Shown piece after piece: positions 20,109 through 29,534 of a stretch of 64,000 nt of DNA. The notes beneath the pieces are model-generated. The model ran no database searches. It was not told the DNA's origin and worked only from the letters and a program-made list of their open reading frames with translations. The stretch is from Skermanella stibiiresistens SB22. Lineage in GTDB: Bacteria; Pseudomonadota; Alphaproteobacteria; Azospirillales; Azospirillaceae. The position numbers and the translations under genes are program-made. Where the stretch lies: NCBI RefSeq assembly GCF_000576635.1, contig NZ_AVFL01000010.1:1-64000 (forward strand). Direction: 5' to 3'. Each line of letters begins with the position of its first letter. The stretch's first letter is position 1.

Positions 20109-21098
20109 TCAATCGGCGAACTCCGCCTTGATCCTGAGAAGCGTCGGCAGGTTGTCGAAGAACGCCGACATGCAGAGCGGATCGAAGTGGGACCCGGTGT
20201 TATCCCGCAGGAACGCCAGCGCCTGCTCCAGCGACCACGCCGGTTTGTACGGGCGCCGCGTCGTCAGCGCGTCGAACACGTCCGCGATCGCGATGATGCG
20301 GCCAGCAAGCGGGATCTCCTCGCCCTTCAGGCCATTGGGATAGCCGCTGCCATCGAACTTCTCGTGGTGCGTCAGGGCGATCGACGCCGCCAGGCGGATG
20401 AGGGGCGAGGAGCTGTCATCCAGGATGCGGGCGCCGTGGATCGTGTGCAGCTTCATGACCTCGTATTCCTCCGGGGTGTAGCGGCCCGGCTTGAACAGGA
20501 TCTCGTCGGACACCGCCACCTTGCCGACATCGTGCATCGGCGCCGCCATCTGGATGCGCTCCTGCATGGCCTCGGACAGGCCGACGCCGGCGGCGATCAC
20601 CCTGGCGTAGCGCGCCATGCGGTCGAGATGGGCGCCGGTCTCGCTGTCGCGCGATTCGATCGAGCGGGATAGCCGCATGATCAACTCGCCGGCCGCCTGC
20701 TCCTTGAGCCGCCGGTGGCTGGCGCGAAGCTCCAGCAGGTTGCGGCAGCGCGCGGTGAATTCGATCCGATCGATCGGCTTGTTGAGGAAATCGGTGACGC
20801 CGCGGACCAGCGCCTCGCGCCGGAATTCCTTGGCGGCGTGACCGGTCACCATGATCACCGGCACCTCGGCCGTGTTCTCGATACGCCGAAGTCTTTGCAG
20901 GAACTCGATGCCATCCATCTGGGGCATCATGAAATCGGTGACGACCAGATCGACATCGTGATGCCGGGACCAGTCCAGCGCCTCCGACGCACTGCTGACG
21001 CCATGGATCGCGGCGCCGGCGATCGCTTGGGCGTAGCGGCTCATCAGCATGAGGTTGGCGGGGTTGTCGTCGACGATCAGCAGGTCCATGACGGTCAT
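20109..21098 (-). CDS. Response regulator with HD-GYP phosphodiesterase output (RpfG type)
   Basis: Predicted to hydrolyse cyclic di-GMP under control of phosphorylation. An N-terminal receiver (LLIVDDNPANLMLM, phosphoacceptor Asp in VVTDFMMPQMDG) is joined to an HD-GYP domain with PMHDVGK, the HHEKFDGSGYP motif and LAGRIIAIADVFDAL. 329 residues is normal for RpfG proteins. The start may be the ATG at 21098 or, four codons later, MDLLIVDD. It lies 29 bases downstream of the hybrid kinase gene, so the kinase is the likely phosphodonor. Confidence 0.94.
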   Translation of the reverse strand: MTVMDLLIVDDNPANLMLMSRYAQAIAGAAIHGVSSASEALDWSRHHDVDLVVTDFMMPQMDGIEFLQRLRRIENTAEVPVIMVTGHAAKEFRREALVRGVTDFLNKPIDRIEFTARCRNLLELRASHRRLKEQAAGELIMRLSRSIESRDSETGAHLDRMARYARVIAAGVGLSEAMQERIQMAAPMHDVGKVAVSDEILFKPGRYTPEEYEVMKLHTIHGARILDDSSSPLIRLAASIALTHHEKFDGSGYPNGLKGEEIPLAGRIIAIADVFDALTTRRPYKPAWSLEQALAFLRDNTGSHFDPLCMSAFFDNLPTLLRIKAEFAD

Positions 21099-21127
21099 GG
21101 CGGCGGTATCCTATGCGTTTTGTTGGT

Positions 21128-23317
21128 TCAGGCCGCGAGTTCGCGCGAGGCCAACGCCTGGCGGGCATCCGCCATGGCGTCTTCGATGCGATCGATCAGG
21201 GTCAGGGAGGGCCGCTCGCCACCGGCTATGACCGAACGCAGCCTCTCGCAGGCTTGCACCAGGGCGGGTAGCCCCAGCCTTCCCGCCGCCCCCGACAGGC
21301 TGTGAAGCTCCGCCTCCATCCCCGTCAGATCGCCGGCGGCCAAAAGGCCGCGGCAGGTCGCGACACGGCGGGCGGAGTCGCTGAGGAACGTCTCGAACAG
21401 CATGCCGGCATCCGAGCCCATGGTTTCCAGCAGGTCGTCCAGCACATCACGGTCGAGCGTCGCCTCGGCGGCCTCGGCGGCTCCCGCGGTCCCGGTCGAT
21501 TTGATGATGTTCCCCTCGCGGATGGCCTGGCGGCTCCAATGCCGGACCGCCTCGTCCAAGCGAGCGCGGCTGATCGGTTTTGGCATGTAGTCGCTCATGC
21601 CGGCGTCGATGCAGCGCGCCTCGTCGCCGCGCATGGCGTGGGCGGTCAGGGCGATGATGGGCACCAAGGACATCGGGCCCTCCAGCGTCCGGATGCGCCG
21701 GGTCGCCTCGAAGCCATCCAGTTCGGGCATCTCGACGTCCATCAGCACCAGATCATAGGCGCCGGTCGCCACCCGCTCGATCGCCGCGGCGCCATCGCCT
21801 ACGACATCGACCAGATGTCCGCCGCGCCGGAGCATGCCGGCGGCGACCTGTTGGTTGACCGCGTTGTCGTCGGCGACCAGGATGCGGAGCGGTCGAGCCG
21901 GCTCCGGTGCGTCGGCACGGATGGCGTCCCGACCGGATGCGGTGGGTGCGGCCAAGGGCGTCACGGGGGCCAGGGCCAGCCTCATCGGCAGGGTGAACCA
22001 GAACGTGCTCCCCTCCCCTTGGACGCTCTCGACGCCGATCCGGCCGCCCATCATCTCGACCAGCCGCCGGCTGATCGCCAGTCCCAACCCGGTTCCGCCG
22101 GTTTGGCTCCGCGCTTGCCCATCGACTTGGTTGAACATCTGGAACAGGTTCGCCATGCCCTGTTCGGAAATCCCGATGCCGCTGTCGGTGACCGAGACCT
22201 TGAGGTCACCAGACGGGGCCACCCCGACCGTCACGCGCACGCCGCCCCGCGGGGTGAACTTGATGGCGTTGCCGATCAGGTTCATCAACACTTGGCGGAC
22301 ACGGCAGGCATCGCCCCGCAGCGTCACGCGGGCGGCGGCATCGATCGTCATGCCGAGCGCGACTCCCTTCTCCTCGGCACCAGTCGCCAGCAAATCGACC
22401 ACGCCCCGGACCAACGACTCCAGATCGTAATCGGAGTCGTCCAGCTCCAGCCGGCCGGCCTCCATCTTGGAGAAGTCGAGAATGTCGTTCAGCACGGTCA
22501 GCAGCGATTCCGCCGATGACAGGATGACCTGCCCCTGACGCCGCTGTTCGGAGGTGAGCGGCGTTCCAAGCAGCAGGTCGGCCATGCCGATCACGCCGTT
22601 CATCGGCGTGCGGATCTCGTGGCTCATGGTGGCGAGGAAGACCGACTTGGCCCGGTTGGCGGCCTCGGCCGCCGACAGCGCGAGCTCCAACTCGTCCGCC
22701 AGCGCCGCTTGACGGGCGCGGGCGCGGCTGAGATCGCGGAGTTGGCGGAACAGCAACGTCACGAGACCGGCCATGCTCGCGGCCATGGCGGCGACGCAGA
22801 CCGCCAGGGTTTCCGACAGCCGATGCGTGGCGCTACGGTGCGTCACCAGCTCCAGCGAGCGGTTGGCGTTGATCTTGACCAGCTGCTCCTCGGTCATCCG
22901 ACGCAGGCTCCTGACCCCGTCGCGCAACGGCCCGATCGCCATGGCGTCGACATGGGTAGCCAGCGCCTCGATCTCGGCCACGATCCGTCTGGCGCGGTCG
23001 CCGTCGGACGGATCGATCGCGAGGATGGCGCGAAGCTGGCCGCCGCGCAGGAGATTGGTCCGGCTGAACAGGATATCGTAGCGCAACACCATCTCCGCCG
23101 CGCGTTCGGGCGACGGGTTGGCGATGTGGTCGGCGATGGCCGCCTCCAGTTTGACGGTTTCCCGGTCGAGCTGGTAGACCGCCCAGACGGCGTCCTCGCG
23201 CACGCTGTTTTCGACTTCCTTTTGCCGATCGATCAGCAAGGTCAACAGCACCACACAGGAGCCGAAGAGCAAACCGCTGAGCCCCAGCAACACCCGTGCG
23301 CGCAGCGAATGCAGCAT
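21128..23317 (-). CDS. Membrane hybrid sensor histidine kinase with receiver and Hpt domains
   Basis: 729-residue multi-step phosphorelay kinase. Two membrane helices (near residues 9-29 and 172-192) enclose a periplasmic helical sensor of about 140 residues. Then come HisKA with [12 protein letters not shown] (His near 233), HATPase with [14 protein letters not shown] and [12 protein letters not shown], a receiver ([26 protein letters not shown]) and a C-terminal Hpt domain with [13 protein letters not shown]. The ATG at 23317 is the likely start; GGAGGG lies somewhat far upstream (13 bases), so the GTG just before it is possible. It is located between a periplasmic SUOX-like protein and an HD-GYP regulator, forming a probable signalling operon. 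Confidence 0.92.
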   Translation of the reverse strand: MLHSLRARVLLGLSGLLFGSCVVLLTLLIDRQKEVENSVREDAVWAVYQLDRETVKLEAAIADHIANPSPERAAEMVLRYDILFSRTNLLRGGQLRAILAIDPSDGDRARRIVAEIEALATHVDAMAIGPLRDGVRSLRRMTEEQLVKINANRSLELVTHRSATHRLSETLAVCVAAMAASMAGLVTLLFRQLRDLSRARARQAALADELELALSAAEAANRAKSVFLATMSHEIRTPMNGVIGMADLLLGTPLTSEQRRQGQVILSSAESLLTVLNDILDFSKMEAGRLELDDSDYDLESLVRGVVDLLATGAEEKGVALGMTIDAAARVTLRGDACRVRQVLMNLIGNAIKFTPRGGVRVTVGVAPSGDLKVSVTDSGIGISEQGMANLFQMFNQVDGQARSQTGGTGLGLAISRRLVEMMGGRIGVESVQGEGSTFWFTLPMRLALAPVTPLAAPTASGRDAIRADAPEPARPLRILVADDNAVNQQVAAGMLRRGGHLVDVVGDGAAAIERVATGAYDLVLMDVEMPELDGFEATRRIRTLEGPMSLVPIIALTAHAMRGDEARCIDAGMSDYMPKPISRARLDEAVRHWSRQAIREGNIIKSTGTAGAAEAAEATLDRDVLDDLLETMGSDAGMLFETFLSDSARRVATCRGLLAAGDLTGMEAELHSLSGAAGRLGLPALVQACERLRSVIAGGERPSLTLIDRIEDAMADARQALASRELAA

Positions 23318-23374
23318 CACGATCGACCACCCTCCATCACCCGTGGGAACCACCCGGCTCCTGCCGGAGACGGT

Positions 23375-23920
23375 TCATTGAACCTCGATGCTCTTCACCT
23401 GCCAGACGGAGCGGCCAAAATAGACTTCGTTGTAGAGATTCGGTGTGGTGTCGAAGGGATATATGACGAAAATCGGCCCCTGGTTGCGCACCGGGAGGTA
23501 CGCGTCGTTCTTCTTCACCGCCAGGATGACGTCGAACTTCATGAAGTCTTCGAACGGTACTTCGGCGGAGTAATCGTTGAGCGCCGTGACCTTGAGCTTG
23601 GTGCCCCGCGCTCCCACCGCCTCCAGCAGGGCGCGGGTCAGCGGCCCCTTGAAGTCGTTGACCCCCTCGGCCCACGGCGTCGTGACCCTCGCCACCCGCC
23701 CCGGCAGCGCTTCCAGCATGGCGAGATCGAATTGGGCGGCGGAAGGAGCGTTGGTGTTGTCGATCTTGCCGGTGACGGTCAGCACCACCGGCCCGGCCGG
23801 CGCCGCGAGGGTGCCCGCCAGGGCGTCCCGCGAGACCATGGTCAGATACGGAACGACCAGTGAAAACACCGCAAGAAAGAACGTCGATCTTAGAATCTTG
23901 TACACGGTACTTTCTCCCAC
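23375..23920 (-). CDS. Exported molybdopterin-oxidoreductase-fold protein, possible kinase partner
   Basis: 181 residues with an N-terminal hydrophobic export signal (LRSTFFLAVFSLVVPYLTMV). The mature part resembles the SUOX/oxidoreductase molybdopterin-binding fold (VLTVTGKIDNTN, FKGPLTRALLEAVGA, VPFEDFMKFDVILAVKKN, GPIFVIYPFD). The conserved cofactor-binding Cys of sulfite oxidases is absent: the mature part contains no Cys. It is therefore probably a binding protein, not an enzyme. It sits 57 bases upstream of a membrane hybrid kinase with a periplasmic sensor domain, which suggests it presents a ligand to that kinase. Function is inference. Confidence 0.75.
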   Translation of the reverse strand: MGESTVYKILRSTFFLAVFSLVVPYLTMVSRDALAGTLAAPAGPVVLTVTGKIDNTNAPSAAQFDLAMLEALPGRVARVTTPWAEGVNDFKGPLTRALLEAVGARGTKLKVTALNDYSAEVPFEDFMKFDVILAVKKNDAYLPVRNQGPIFVIYPFDTTPNLYNEVYFGRSVWQVKSIEVQ

Positions 23921-24030
23921 ACCCGCTATGTGGGATTTGATAACCCTTTGGATATTTCGCGGCTAGCTAGCAATTTGGCATAAATCCGTCCGTGACCTAG
24001 CCAATCAGGATGGAATTGACCAGCTCCGCC

Positions 24031-24064
24031 AAAAAGATGAGCCGGGGAGCTTTCGCTCCCCGGC
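24031..24064 (-). terminator. Rho-independent terminator of the formate dehydrogenase operon
   Basis: A perfect 10-bp stem GCCGGGGAGC (24041-24050) / GCTCCCCGGC (24055-24064) closes a four-base loop (GAAA on the transcribed strand). Read on the minus strand it is followed by TCATCTTTTT. It lies 54 bases after the last gene of the operon. Confidence 0.92.
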
Positions 24065-24117
24065 CCTATCGATTTTCCGGTATCAGGGTCCGCCAACGTG
24101 TCCCGGCGGATGCCGGT

Positions 24118-25167
24118 TCAGTCGGCTCCCGCGTGCTGGCCAAGGCCTGGTACAGGACCACCGCCGGTCGGGACCTTGCTTGGCCCGTCGCGCGTGTCGG
24201 TCGAGATGCCTTGCGTCTTCAGCCAGCCGGCATGGTGCTCGCGCGCCCAGTTGAGATCGACCTCGCCGTTGCCCATGGCGTCGAAGGCGCCCTCCATCCC
24301 AACCGTGCCGATATAGATGTGGCCGAAGATGACGGAGACCATCACCGCCGTGCCCAGCAAATGCACGATGTGTGAAATCTGCATGCCGCCGACACCCGTC
24401 AGGTAGAACGGGAACATCAGCATGTAGCCGCTGACCGCCATCGCCAAGCCACCCAGGATGATGGTCCAGAAGATCATCTTCTGACCGGCGTTGAAGCGGC
24501 CGGCCTCGGGGTGCGAGCCGTTGTTGAGGAAGCCACCACCCTGTTTGATCCAGGTGATGTCGGCCTTTTCCGGGATGTTGTCCTTGATCCACAGCACCAG
24601 CATCAACAGCACGCCCAGCACGAAGGGGAAGCTGAGGAAGTTGTGGGAGTATTTGCCGTAGGTGCTCAGGGCGGTGAAGGCCTCGTGGCCGATCACCGGG
24701 ATCAGCAGCGGCCGGCCGAAGCTGAGCACCAAGCCGGTCAGCGCCAGGATCATGAAGCTGGTCGCGGTCAGCCAGTGGGCGAAGCGATCGATCGGCATGA
24801 AGCGGGTGACCGTCCGCCCCGCGCGCCCCGCCGCGATCCGGATCTTACCGCGGAACAGGTAGAACACGCCAAGCAGCGCCAGCATGCCCAGCATCATCAC
24901 GGCAGAGATGATGCGGCCGTAGTAGTTGCGGAAGTCACGCCATTCGCGGCCTTCCGGCTGGACCAGCGTCGCCAGCTTGCCGTCGGGGATGCTGACATAG
25001 CCGCTCAGCTTGCCTTGGAGCTGCTCGTAAAGCTCGACCTCCTCCTTCGTCGAGGGGGAGGCCGGCGACACCCGCTGGTCGAGCTGGGCGTATGCCGCCG
25101 GCGCCGTCGTCAGCAGGAAGACCGCCATGAGGATGGCCGGGAACAGCTTGCCCAGAAACGATGTCAT
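24118..25167 (-). CDS. fdhC: Formate dehydrogenase, cytochrome b556 (gamma) subunit
   Basis: Membrane subunit that takes electrons from the iron-sulfur subunit to the quinone pool. An N-terminal signal segment ends near APAAYAQ, a periplasmic part of about 80 residues follows, then a membrane helix near 95-115 and a four-helix cytochrome b domain with haem-ligand candidates in PIDRFAHWLTA, GKYSHNFLSF, and SHIVHLLG/FGHIYIGTVG. The length with the N-terminal extension (349) is the FdoI-type of alpha- and betaproteobacteria rather than the 210-residue E. coli form. The ATG at 25167 has GAGAGGG four bases upstream. The gene lies 14 bases after the beta subunit. Confidence 0.92.
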   Translation of the reverse strand: MTSFLGKLFPAILMAVFLLTTAPAAYAQLDQRVSPASPSTKEEVELYEQLQGKLSGYVSIPDGKLATLVQPEGREWRDFRNYYGRIISAVMMLGMLALLGVFYLFRGKIRIAAGRAGRTVTRFMPIDRFAHWLTATSFMILALTGLVLSFGRPLLIPVIGHEAFTALSTYGKYSHNFLSFPFVLGVLLMLVLWIKDNIPEKADITWIKQGGGFLNNGSHPEAGRFNAGQKMIFWTIILGGLAMAVSGYMLMFPFYLTGVGGMQISHIVHLLGTAVMVSVIFGHIYIGTVGMEGAFDAMGNGEVDLNWAREHHAGWLKTQGISTDTRDGPSKVPTGGGPVPGLGQHAGAD

Positions 25168-25181
25168 GAACCCTCTCCCCA

Positions 25182-25778
25182 TCAGACGGCCCGATCGTTC
25201 TTGTAGGCGGTGGACCAGCCCCAAGCGCCTGAGCCATAGCCGCGGCGTACGACGCGCTCCTTGTAGATGTCGGCGATGATGTCGCCGTCACCCGCCAATA
25301 GGGCGCGGGTCGAACACATCTCGGCGCAGAGTGGCAGCTTGCCCTCGGCCAAGCGATTCGTGCCATAGCCGTGGTATTCGACCATCGTCATGTCCTCCTC
25401 CGGCCCGCCGGCGCAGAAGGTGCACTTGTCCATCTTGCCGCGGCCGCCGAAATTGGTGGTGTTCGGATATTGCGGCGCCCCGAACGGACAGGCGTAGAAG
25501 CAATAGCCGCAGCCGATGCACAGCTCCTTGGAATGCAGCACGACGCCGTCGGCCGTCGTGTAGAAGCAGTCCACCGGGCACACCGCCGCGCAGGGCGCGT
25601 CGGTGCAGTGCATGCAGGCCATCGAGATCGACTTCTCACCCGGCATGCCGTCGTTCAGGGTGACGACGCGCCGGCGGTTGATGCCCCAGGGAACCTCGTG
25701 CTCGTTCTTGCAGGCGGTGACGCAGGCGTTGCACTCGATGCACCGGTCGCTGTCACAGAGGAACTTCATTCTTGCCAT
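25182..25778 (-). CDS. fdhB: Formate dehydrogenase, iron-sulfur (beta) subunit
   Basis: Electron-transfer subunit with four 4Fe-4S clusters. The 198-residue product shows the cysteine clusters CDSDRCIECNACVTACKNEH, CMHCTDAPCAAVCPVDC, CIGCGYCFYACPFG and KCTFC with a later C in LCAEMCSTRALL. It lacks the C-terminal membrane helix of E. coli FdnH, so it must be held by the gamma subunit. It has no signal peptide and is presumably exported with the Tat-signal alpha subunit. It lies 22 bases downstream of fdhA. Confidence 0.94.
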   Translation of the reverse strand: MARMKFLCDSDRCIECNACVTACKNEHEVPWGINRRRVVTLNDGMPGEKSISMACMHCTDAPCAAVCPVDCFYTTADGVVLHSKELCIGCGYCFYACPFGAPQYPNTTNFGGRGKMDKCTFCAGGPEEDMTMVEYHGYGTNRLAEGKLPLCAEMCSTRALLAGDGDIIADIYKERVVRRGYGSGAWGWSTAYKNDRAV

Positions 25779-25800
25779 GGTCTTGCCCTACCCTCCCCGC

Positions 25801-28698
25801 TCAAGCCGGCTCGATGCGGCACAGGGTCACTTTTGTTTCCTGCATGAAGGTCACGGGATCGTAACCATAGGTCATGACCGCGTTGACCGGCGCTCCCAGC
25901 ACGATCGGGTCGGTGCCCGGCGGATACTTCGACCGCTGGTCGACGCCCTCCCAATGGCCCGAGAAGTGGAACGGCATGAAGGCGACGCCCTGCCCGACCC
26001 GGTTGGTGACGAAGGCCATGACGCGGGCCTTGCTGTTGTATTCCGGGCCATAGACCCAGACGTCCGACTTGTGCCGGATGCCCAGCCGCTCGGCGTCCTG
26101 GGTGTTGACCTCGACGAACATGGTCTGCTGAAGCTCGGCCAGCCACGGGTTCGACCGCGTCTCCTCGCCGCCACCCTCGTACTCGACCAGACGGCCCGAG
26201 GTCAGGATGATCGGGAAGTCCTTCGACACGTCACGCGCCTGGACCGACTTGCCGAGCTGCGTCATGCGGAAGTCGCGGCGATCGTCCATCGCCGGGTACT
26301 GGGCTATCAGGTCGCGGCGCGGCGTGTAGAGCGGCTCGCGGTGGATCGGCACCGGGTCTGGCAGGTTCCAGGCCACCGCGCGCGCCTTGGCGTTGCCATG
26401 CGGCACGCAGCCGTGCTTCAGCGCCACCCGGATGATGCCCATGGACAGGTCGGTCATCCAGCTGACCTGATCGACGTTGTCGCCGCCGATCGCGTTGATC
26501 ACCGACATCTCGTCGGGTGTCAGGTCCCCGTCCCAGCCCAGCTTCCTCAGTACGGCCATGGTGAACTCGGGATAGCCGTCGGTGATCTCCGAGCCCTTGG
26601 AATACGAGCCGTCGGCCAGGAGACTGACGCCGTTCCGCTCGATTCCGAAGCGCGCCCGGAAGGTCAAGCCGCCGTCCATCACGTGTTTGGAGGTATCGTA
26701 GAGCACGGCGGAGCCCGGATGCTTCATCTCCGGCGTGCCCCAGCACGGCCAGGGCAGGCCGTAATAATCGCCCGCGCATGGCCCCTTGGTGGCACGCATG
26801 GTGATCTTGTCGAAGTCGGCCTGGTTATCCATGTGGGCCTTCAGCCGCTCCGGCGACTGGCCGGTGTAGCCGGTCGCCAGCGCGCCGCGGTTGATCTCGC
26901 GGAGGATGTCCTCGGCGCGCGGCTTCGTGCCATCCACAGTGATGTGCTTGAACAACTGCTCCGCGAAACCCAGCTTGCGGGCCAGCAGGTACATGGTCTC
27001 GTAGTCGTCCTTCGATTCGAAGATCGGCGGGACGACCGCGTCGGACCATTGGAGCGACCGGTTGGACGCGGCCCGGCAGCCCGCCAATTCGAATTGGGTG
27101 CAGGCCGGCAGGATGTAGGTGCCGTTCTTGCGGTCGCTGACCGACGCGAAGGTGGTCGGGTGTGGATCGACCACCACCAGCAATTCCAGCGCCTCGAGAC
27201 CCCGGCGCATCTCCGGCATCCGGGTGACGGTGTTGCCGCCATGGCCGAAGGTGACGAAGGCCTTGATGTTGTTGGGCTGCTCCAACTCACCCGGCTTCGC
27301 CAGCACGGCGTCGAACCAGCGGGTGGTCGGGATGCCCTTGGTCTCCATCAGCGCCTTGGAGCCGAAGCGGCCCTTCAGCCACTCGTAGTCGACGTCCCAG
27401 ACGCGCGCCCAGTGGCGCCAGGCACCCTCGGCCAAGCCGTAGTACGACGGCAGCGAGGTGACGTCGAGCCCCATGTCGGTGGCGCCCTGGACGTTGCTGT
27501 GGCCGCGGTAGATGTTGGCCCCACCGCCCTCGACGCCAATGTTGCCCAAGGCCAGCTGGAAGATGCTGAAGGCGCGGACATTGGCGGTGCCGACGGTCTT
27601 CTGGGTGGCGCCCATGCACCAGATCAGGGTCGATGGCTTGTTCTTGGCCATCGTCTCGGCGGCCTTGCGGAGTTGGTCGCCCGGCACGCCCGCGACCCGC
27701 TCGACCTCCTCGGGATTCCACTTCTTCACCTCGGCGCGGATCTCGTCCATGCCGTAGACGCGCTGGCGGATGTATTCCTTATCCTCCCAGCCGTTCTCGA
27801 AGATGTGCCAGAGCATGCCCCAGATCACCGGAATGTCGGTGCCTGGACGGATGCGGATGTAGTCGGTGGCGTGCGCGGCGGTGCGGGTGAAGCGTGGGTC
27901 GATGACGATGAACGGCGCCCGGTTGTGCTCCTTGGCGCGCAGCATGTGCTGCATCGACACCGGGTGCGCCTCGGCCGGATTGCCGCCGATGATCATCAGC
28001 GCCTTGGCGTTCTGGATGTCGTTGTAGCTGTTGGTCATGGCGCCATAGCCCCACGTGTTCGCGACACCCGCGACCGTCGTGGAGTGGCAGATGCGCGCCT
28101 GGTGGTCGACCGTGTTGGTCCCCCACAGCGCCGCGAACTTGCGGTAGAGATAGGCCCCCTCGTTGGAGAACTTGGCCGAGCCCAGCCAGAACACGCTATC
28201 GGGACCCGACTTCTCGCGGATCTCCAGCAGCTTGTTCCCGATCTCCTCGATCGCCTGATCCCAGGTGATCCGCTTCCACTCGCCGTTCTCGAGCTTGACC
28301 GGGTATTTGTTGCGGCGCTCGCCCTTGGTCAACTCGCGGACCGAAGCCCCCTTGGCGCAGTGCGTGCCCTGGCTGATCGGGCTGTCCCAGCCGGGTTCCT
28401 GCCCGACCCAGACGCCGTTCTGAACCTCGGCGATCACCGTGCAGCCGACCGAGCAGTGGGTACAGATGCTCTTGCGGCGGGTGACCTCGATATCGGGATC
28501 GACGGCGCCCGCCTCAGCCTTGCGGACCGTCGCGAAGGGCAACGCGCCCAGCGCCGCCATGCCGCCGGCGGCCAGACCGGAATTCCGCAGGAATCCGCGG
28601 CGGTCGATCTGACCCGTGCCCGCGATGGTGGAAGCCGCCACCGTGGCGGCGAGGGACGTGCGTTGGGCGGTTCCCGAGCGTCTCTTGACCAGCATTGA
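25801..28698 (-). CDS. fdhA: Formate dehydrogenase, molybdopterin (alpha) subunit, cysteine type
   Basis: Catalytic subunit oxidising formate to CO2 in the periplasm. The 964-residue product has a Tat signal (DRRGFLRNSG, Arg32-Arg33, with an unusually long 30-residue n-region), a 4Fe-4S motif with Cys78, Cys81, Cys85 and Cys113, and the active-site segment RICHSTTVAG with Cys203 followed by His204. Cys203 is where E. coli FDH-N/O has selenocysteine, so no Sec machinery is needed. The metal is Mo or W; sequence does not decide. Operon order is small Tat protein, alpha, beta, gamma, then a terminator. The accessory gene fdhD/E is not in the window. Confidence 0.95.
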   Translation of the reverse strand, partial: SMLVKRRSGTAQRTSLAATVAASTIAGTGQIDRRGFLRNSGLAAGGMAALGALPFATVRKAEAGAVDPDIEVTRRKSICTHCSVGCTVIAEVQNGVWVGQEPGWDSPISQGTHCAKGASVRELTKGERRNKYPVKLENGEWKRITWDQAIEEIGNKLLEIREKSGPDSVFWLGSAKFSNEGAYLYRKFAALWGTNTVDHQARICHSTTVAGVANTWGYGAMTNSYNDIQNAKALMIIGGNPAEAHPVSMQHMLRAKEHNRAPFIVIDPRFTRTAAHATDYIRIRPGTDIPVIWGMLWHIFENGWEDKEYIRQRVYGMDEIRAEVKKWNPEEVERVAGVPGDQLRKAAETMAKNKPSTLIWCMGATQKTVGTANVRAFSIFQLALGNIGVEGGGANIYRGHSNVQGATDMGLDVTSLPSYYGLAEGAWRHWARVWDVDYEWLKGRFGSKALMETKGIPTTRWFDAVLAKPGELEQPNNIKAFVTFGHGGNTVTRMPEMRRGLEALELLVVVDPHPTTFASVSDRKNGTYILPACTQFELAGCRAASNRSLQWSDAVVPPIFESKDDYETMYLLARKLGFAEQLFKHITVDGTKPRAEDILREINRGALATGYTGQSPERLKAHMDNQADFDKITMRATKGPCAGDYYGLPWPCWGTPEMKHPGSAVLYDTSKHVMDGGLTFRARFGIERNGVSLLADGSYSKGSEITDGYPEFTMAVLRKLGWDGDLTPDEMSVINAIGGDNVDQVSWMTDLSMGIIRVALKHGCVPHGNAKARAVAWNLPDPVPIHREPLYTPRRDLIAQYPAMDDRRDFRMTQLGKSVQARDVSKDFPIILTSGRLVEYEGGGEETRSNPWLAELQQTMFVEVNTQDAERLGIRHKSDVWVYGPEYNSKARVMAFVTNRVGQGVAFMPFHFSGHWEGVDQRSKYPPGTDPIVLGAPVNAVMTYGYDPVTFMQETKVTLCRIEPA

Positions 28699-28720
28699 CG
28701 TCTTTCCTCCTGGAACCGCG

Positions 28721-28930
28721 CTAGAGCCGGTTCAGCGCGTAGAACTGCTTGACGTGATCGGTTTCCTGATAACGCGCCTTGACGCGCTCATCCTGGCTTT
28801 CCTCGGCCACCGCACCGGTCGCGGCCAGCGGCACGGCGACCGCCGCGGCCGTGCCGGCCAGACCGACCACCTTGAGGAAATCGCGGCGCTCGACCCCGCC
28901 GATCCCAGCTTTTCCGTCTTCTGATGCCAT
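28721..28930 (-). CDS. Small Tat-signal protein of the formate dehydrogenase operon
   Basis: 69 residues with a twin-arginine signal (VERRDFLKVVGLAG, Arg15-Arg16) and a hydrophobic stretch ending near AVAEES, leaving a mature peptide of only about 25 residues (ERVKARYQETDHVKQFYALNRL). Genes of this type commonly precede fdhA in formate dehydrogenase operons; their role is not established to my knowledge, with suggestions of a subunit or maturation aid. It ends 22 bases before fdhA and is the first gene of the operon. Confidence 0.85.
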   Translation of the reverse strand: MASEDGKAGIGGVERRDFLKVVGLAGTAAAVAVPLAATGAVAEESQDERVKARYQETDHVKQFYALNRL

Positions 28931-29076
28931 CTCTCGGCCGTCCTCTATTTTCCCTCCGCCACGTCGGGCGGAATGGCCCCTTTGGGCTGCTCAACACGCC
29001 CGCATGGGGAAAGTGTCACCTTCGCATACATAAGAAACCAAACTCAGACAAGATTGTTGAGCCTCGGCGGAGATCA

Positions 29077-29514
29077 ATGGGAAACGACGACGAAACGGTC
29101 GCCGCGATCATGACCACGGCGAAGAAACGCCGCGGTGAATTTGAAAGGATCAACATCTTGCACGTGATGCCGATCATGGTTGGCGCCGTCATGCTGGCGG
29201 TGGCCGCGGCCTCGGCCGGCGCCCAGGGGATCAAGAAGGAAACACTGACGGAGGACCCCGCCGTCACGCGCAGCCTGGAGCCGGGCTCGACCCCTCAGGG
29301 CACCCGGTCACCCGATCCGATCGGCGAAAACAATGGGGACAAAGTCCGGAACGCGGTCGATCAGCTGAGGAAGAACCCGACAAACGTCCAAGGCAACGAC
29401 GTGGCGCGCGAGACACGCCAAGGCGGGCAATCGCGGCCGGAGGAGTCGGAACAGGATGTGGAGGACCGCGCCAAGGTCCCCGACGCCAACGAGCCCACCG
29501 AACAGCCGAAGTGA
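29077..29514 (+). CDS. Unrecognised exported protein, polar and low-complexity
   Basis: 145 residues; the ATG at 29077 is preceded by GGAG. A charged N-terminus of about 30 residues precedes one hydrophobic segment (VMPIMVGAVMLAVAAASAGA, cleavage likely near AGAQG), and the rest is hydrophilic, rich in Glu, Asp, Gln, Asn and Pro, without cysteines (GNDVARETRQGGQ, RPEESEQDVEDRA). If translation instead begins at the ATG at 29167, the product is a normal secreted polypeptide of about 115 residues. It is divergent from the formate dehydrogenase operon with a 146-base gap. Confidence 0.6.
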   Translation: MGNDDETVAAIMTTAKKRRGEFERINILHVMPIMVGAVMLAVAAASAGAQGIKKETLTEDPAVTRSLEPGSTPQGTRSPDPIGENNGDKVRNAVDQLRKNPTNVQGNDVARETRQGGQSRPEESEQDVEDRAKVPDANEPTEQPK

Positions 29515-29534
29515 TCCACTTGGGTTGACACCCT

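Noticed and set aside
25603-28698. A 1031-codon open frame on the plus strand opposite formate dehydrogenase alpha
   Set aside because: It mirrors the codons of a clear Tat-signal molybdoenzyme; long antisense frames are expected at this GC content and its product has no recognisable domain.
25801-28698. Possible selenocysteine in formate dehydrogenase
   Set aside because: The active-site codon is Cys (residue 203) and no in-frame UGA occurs.
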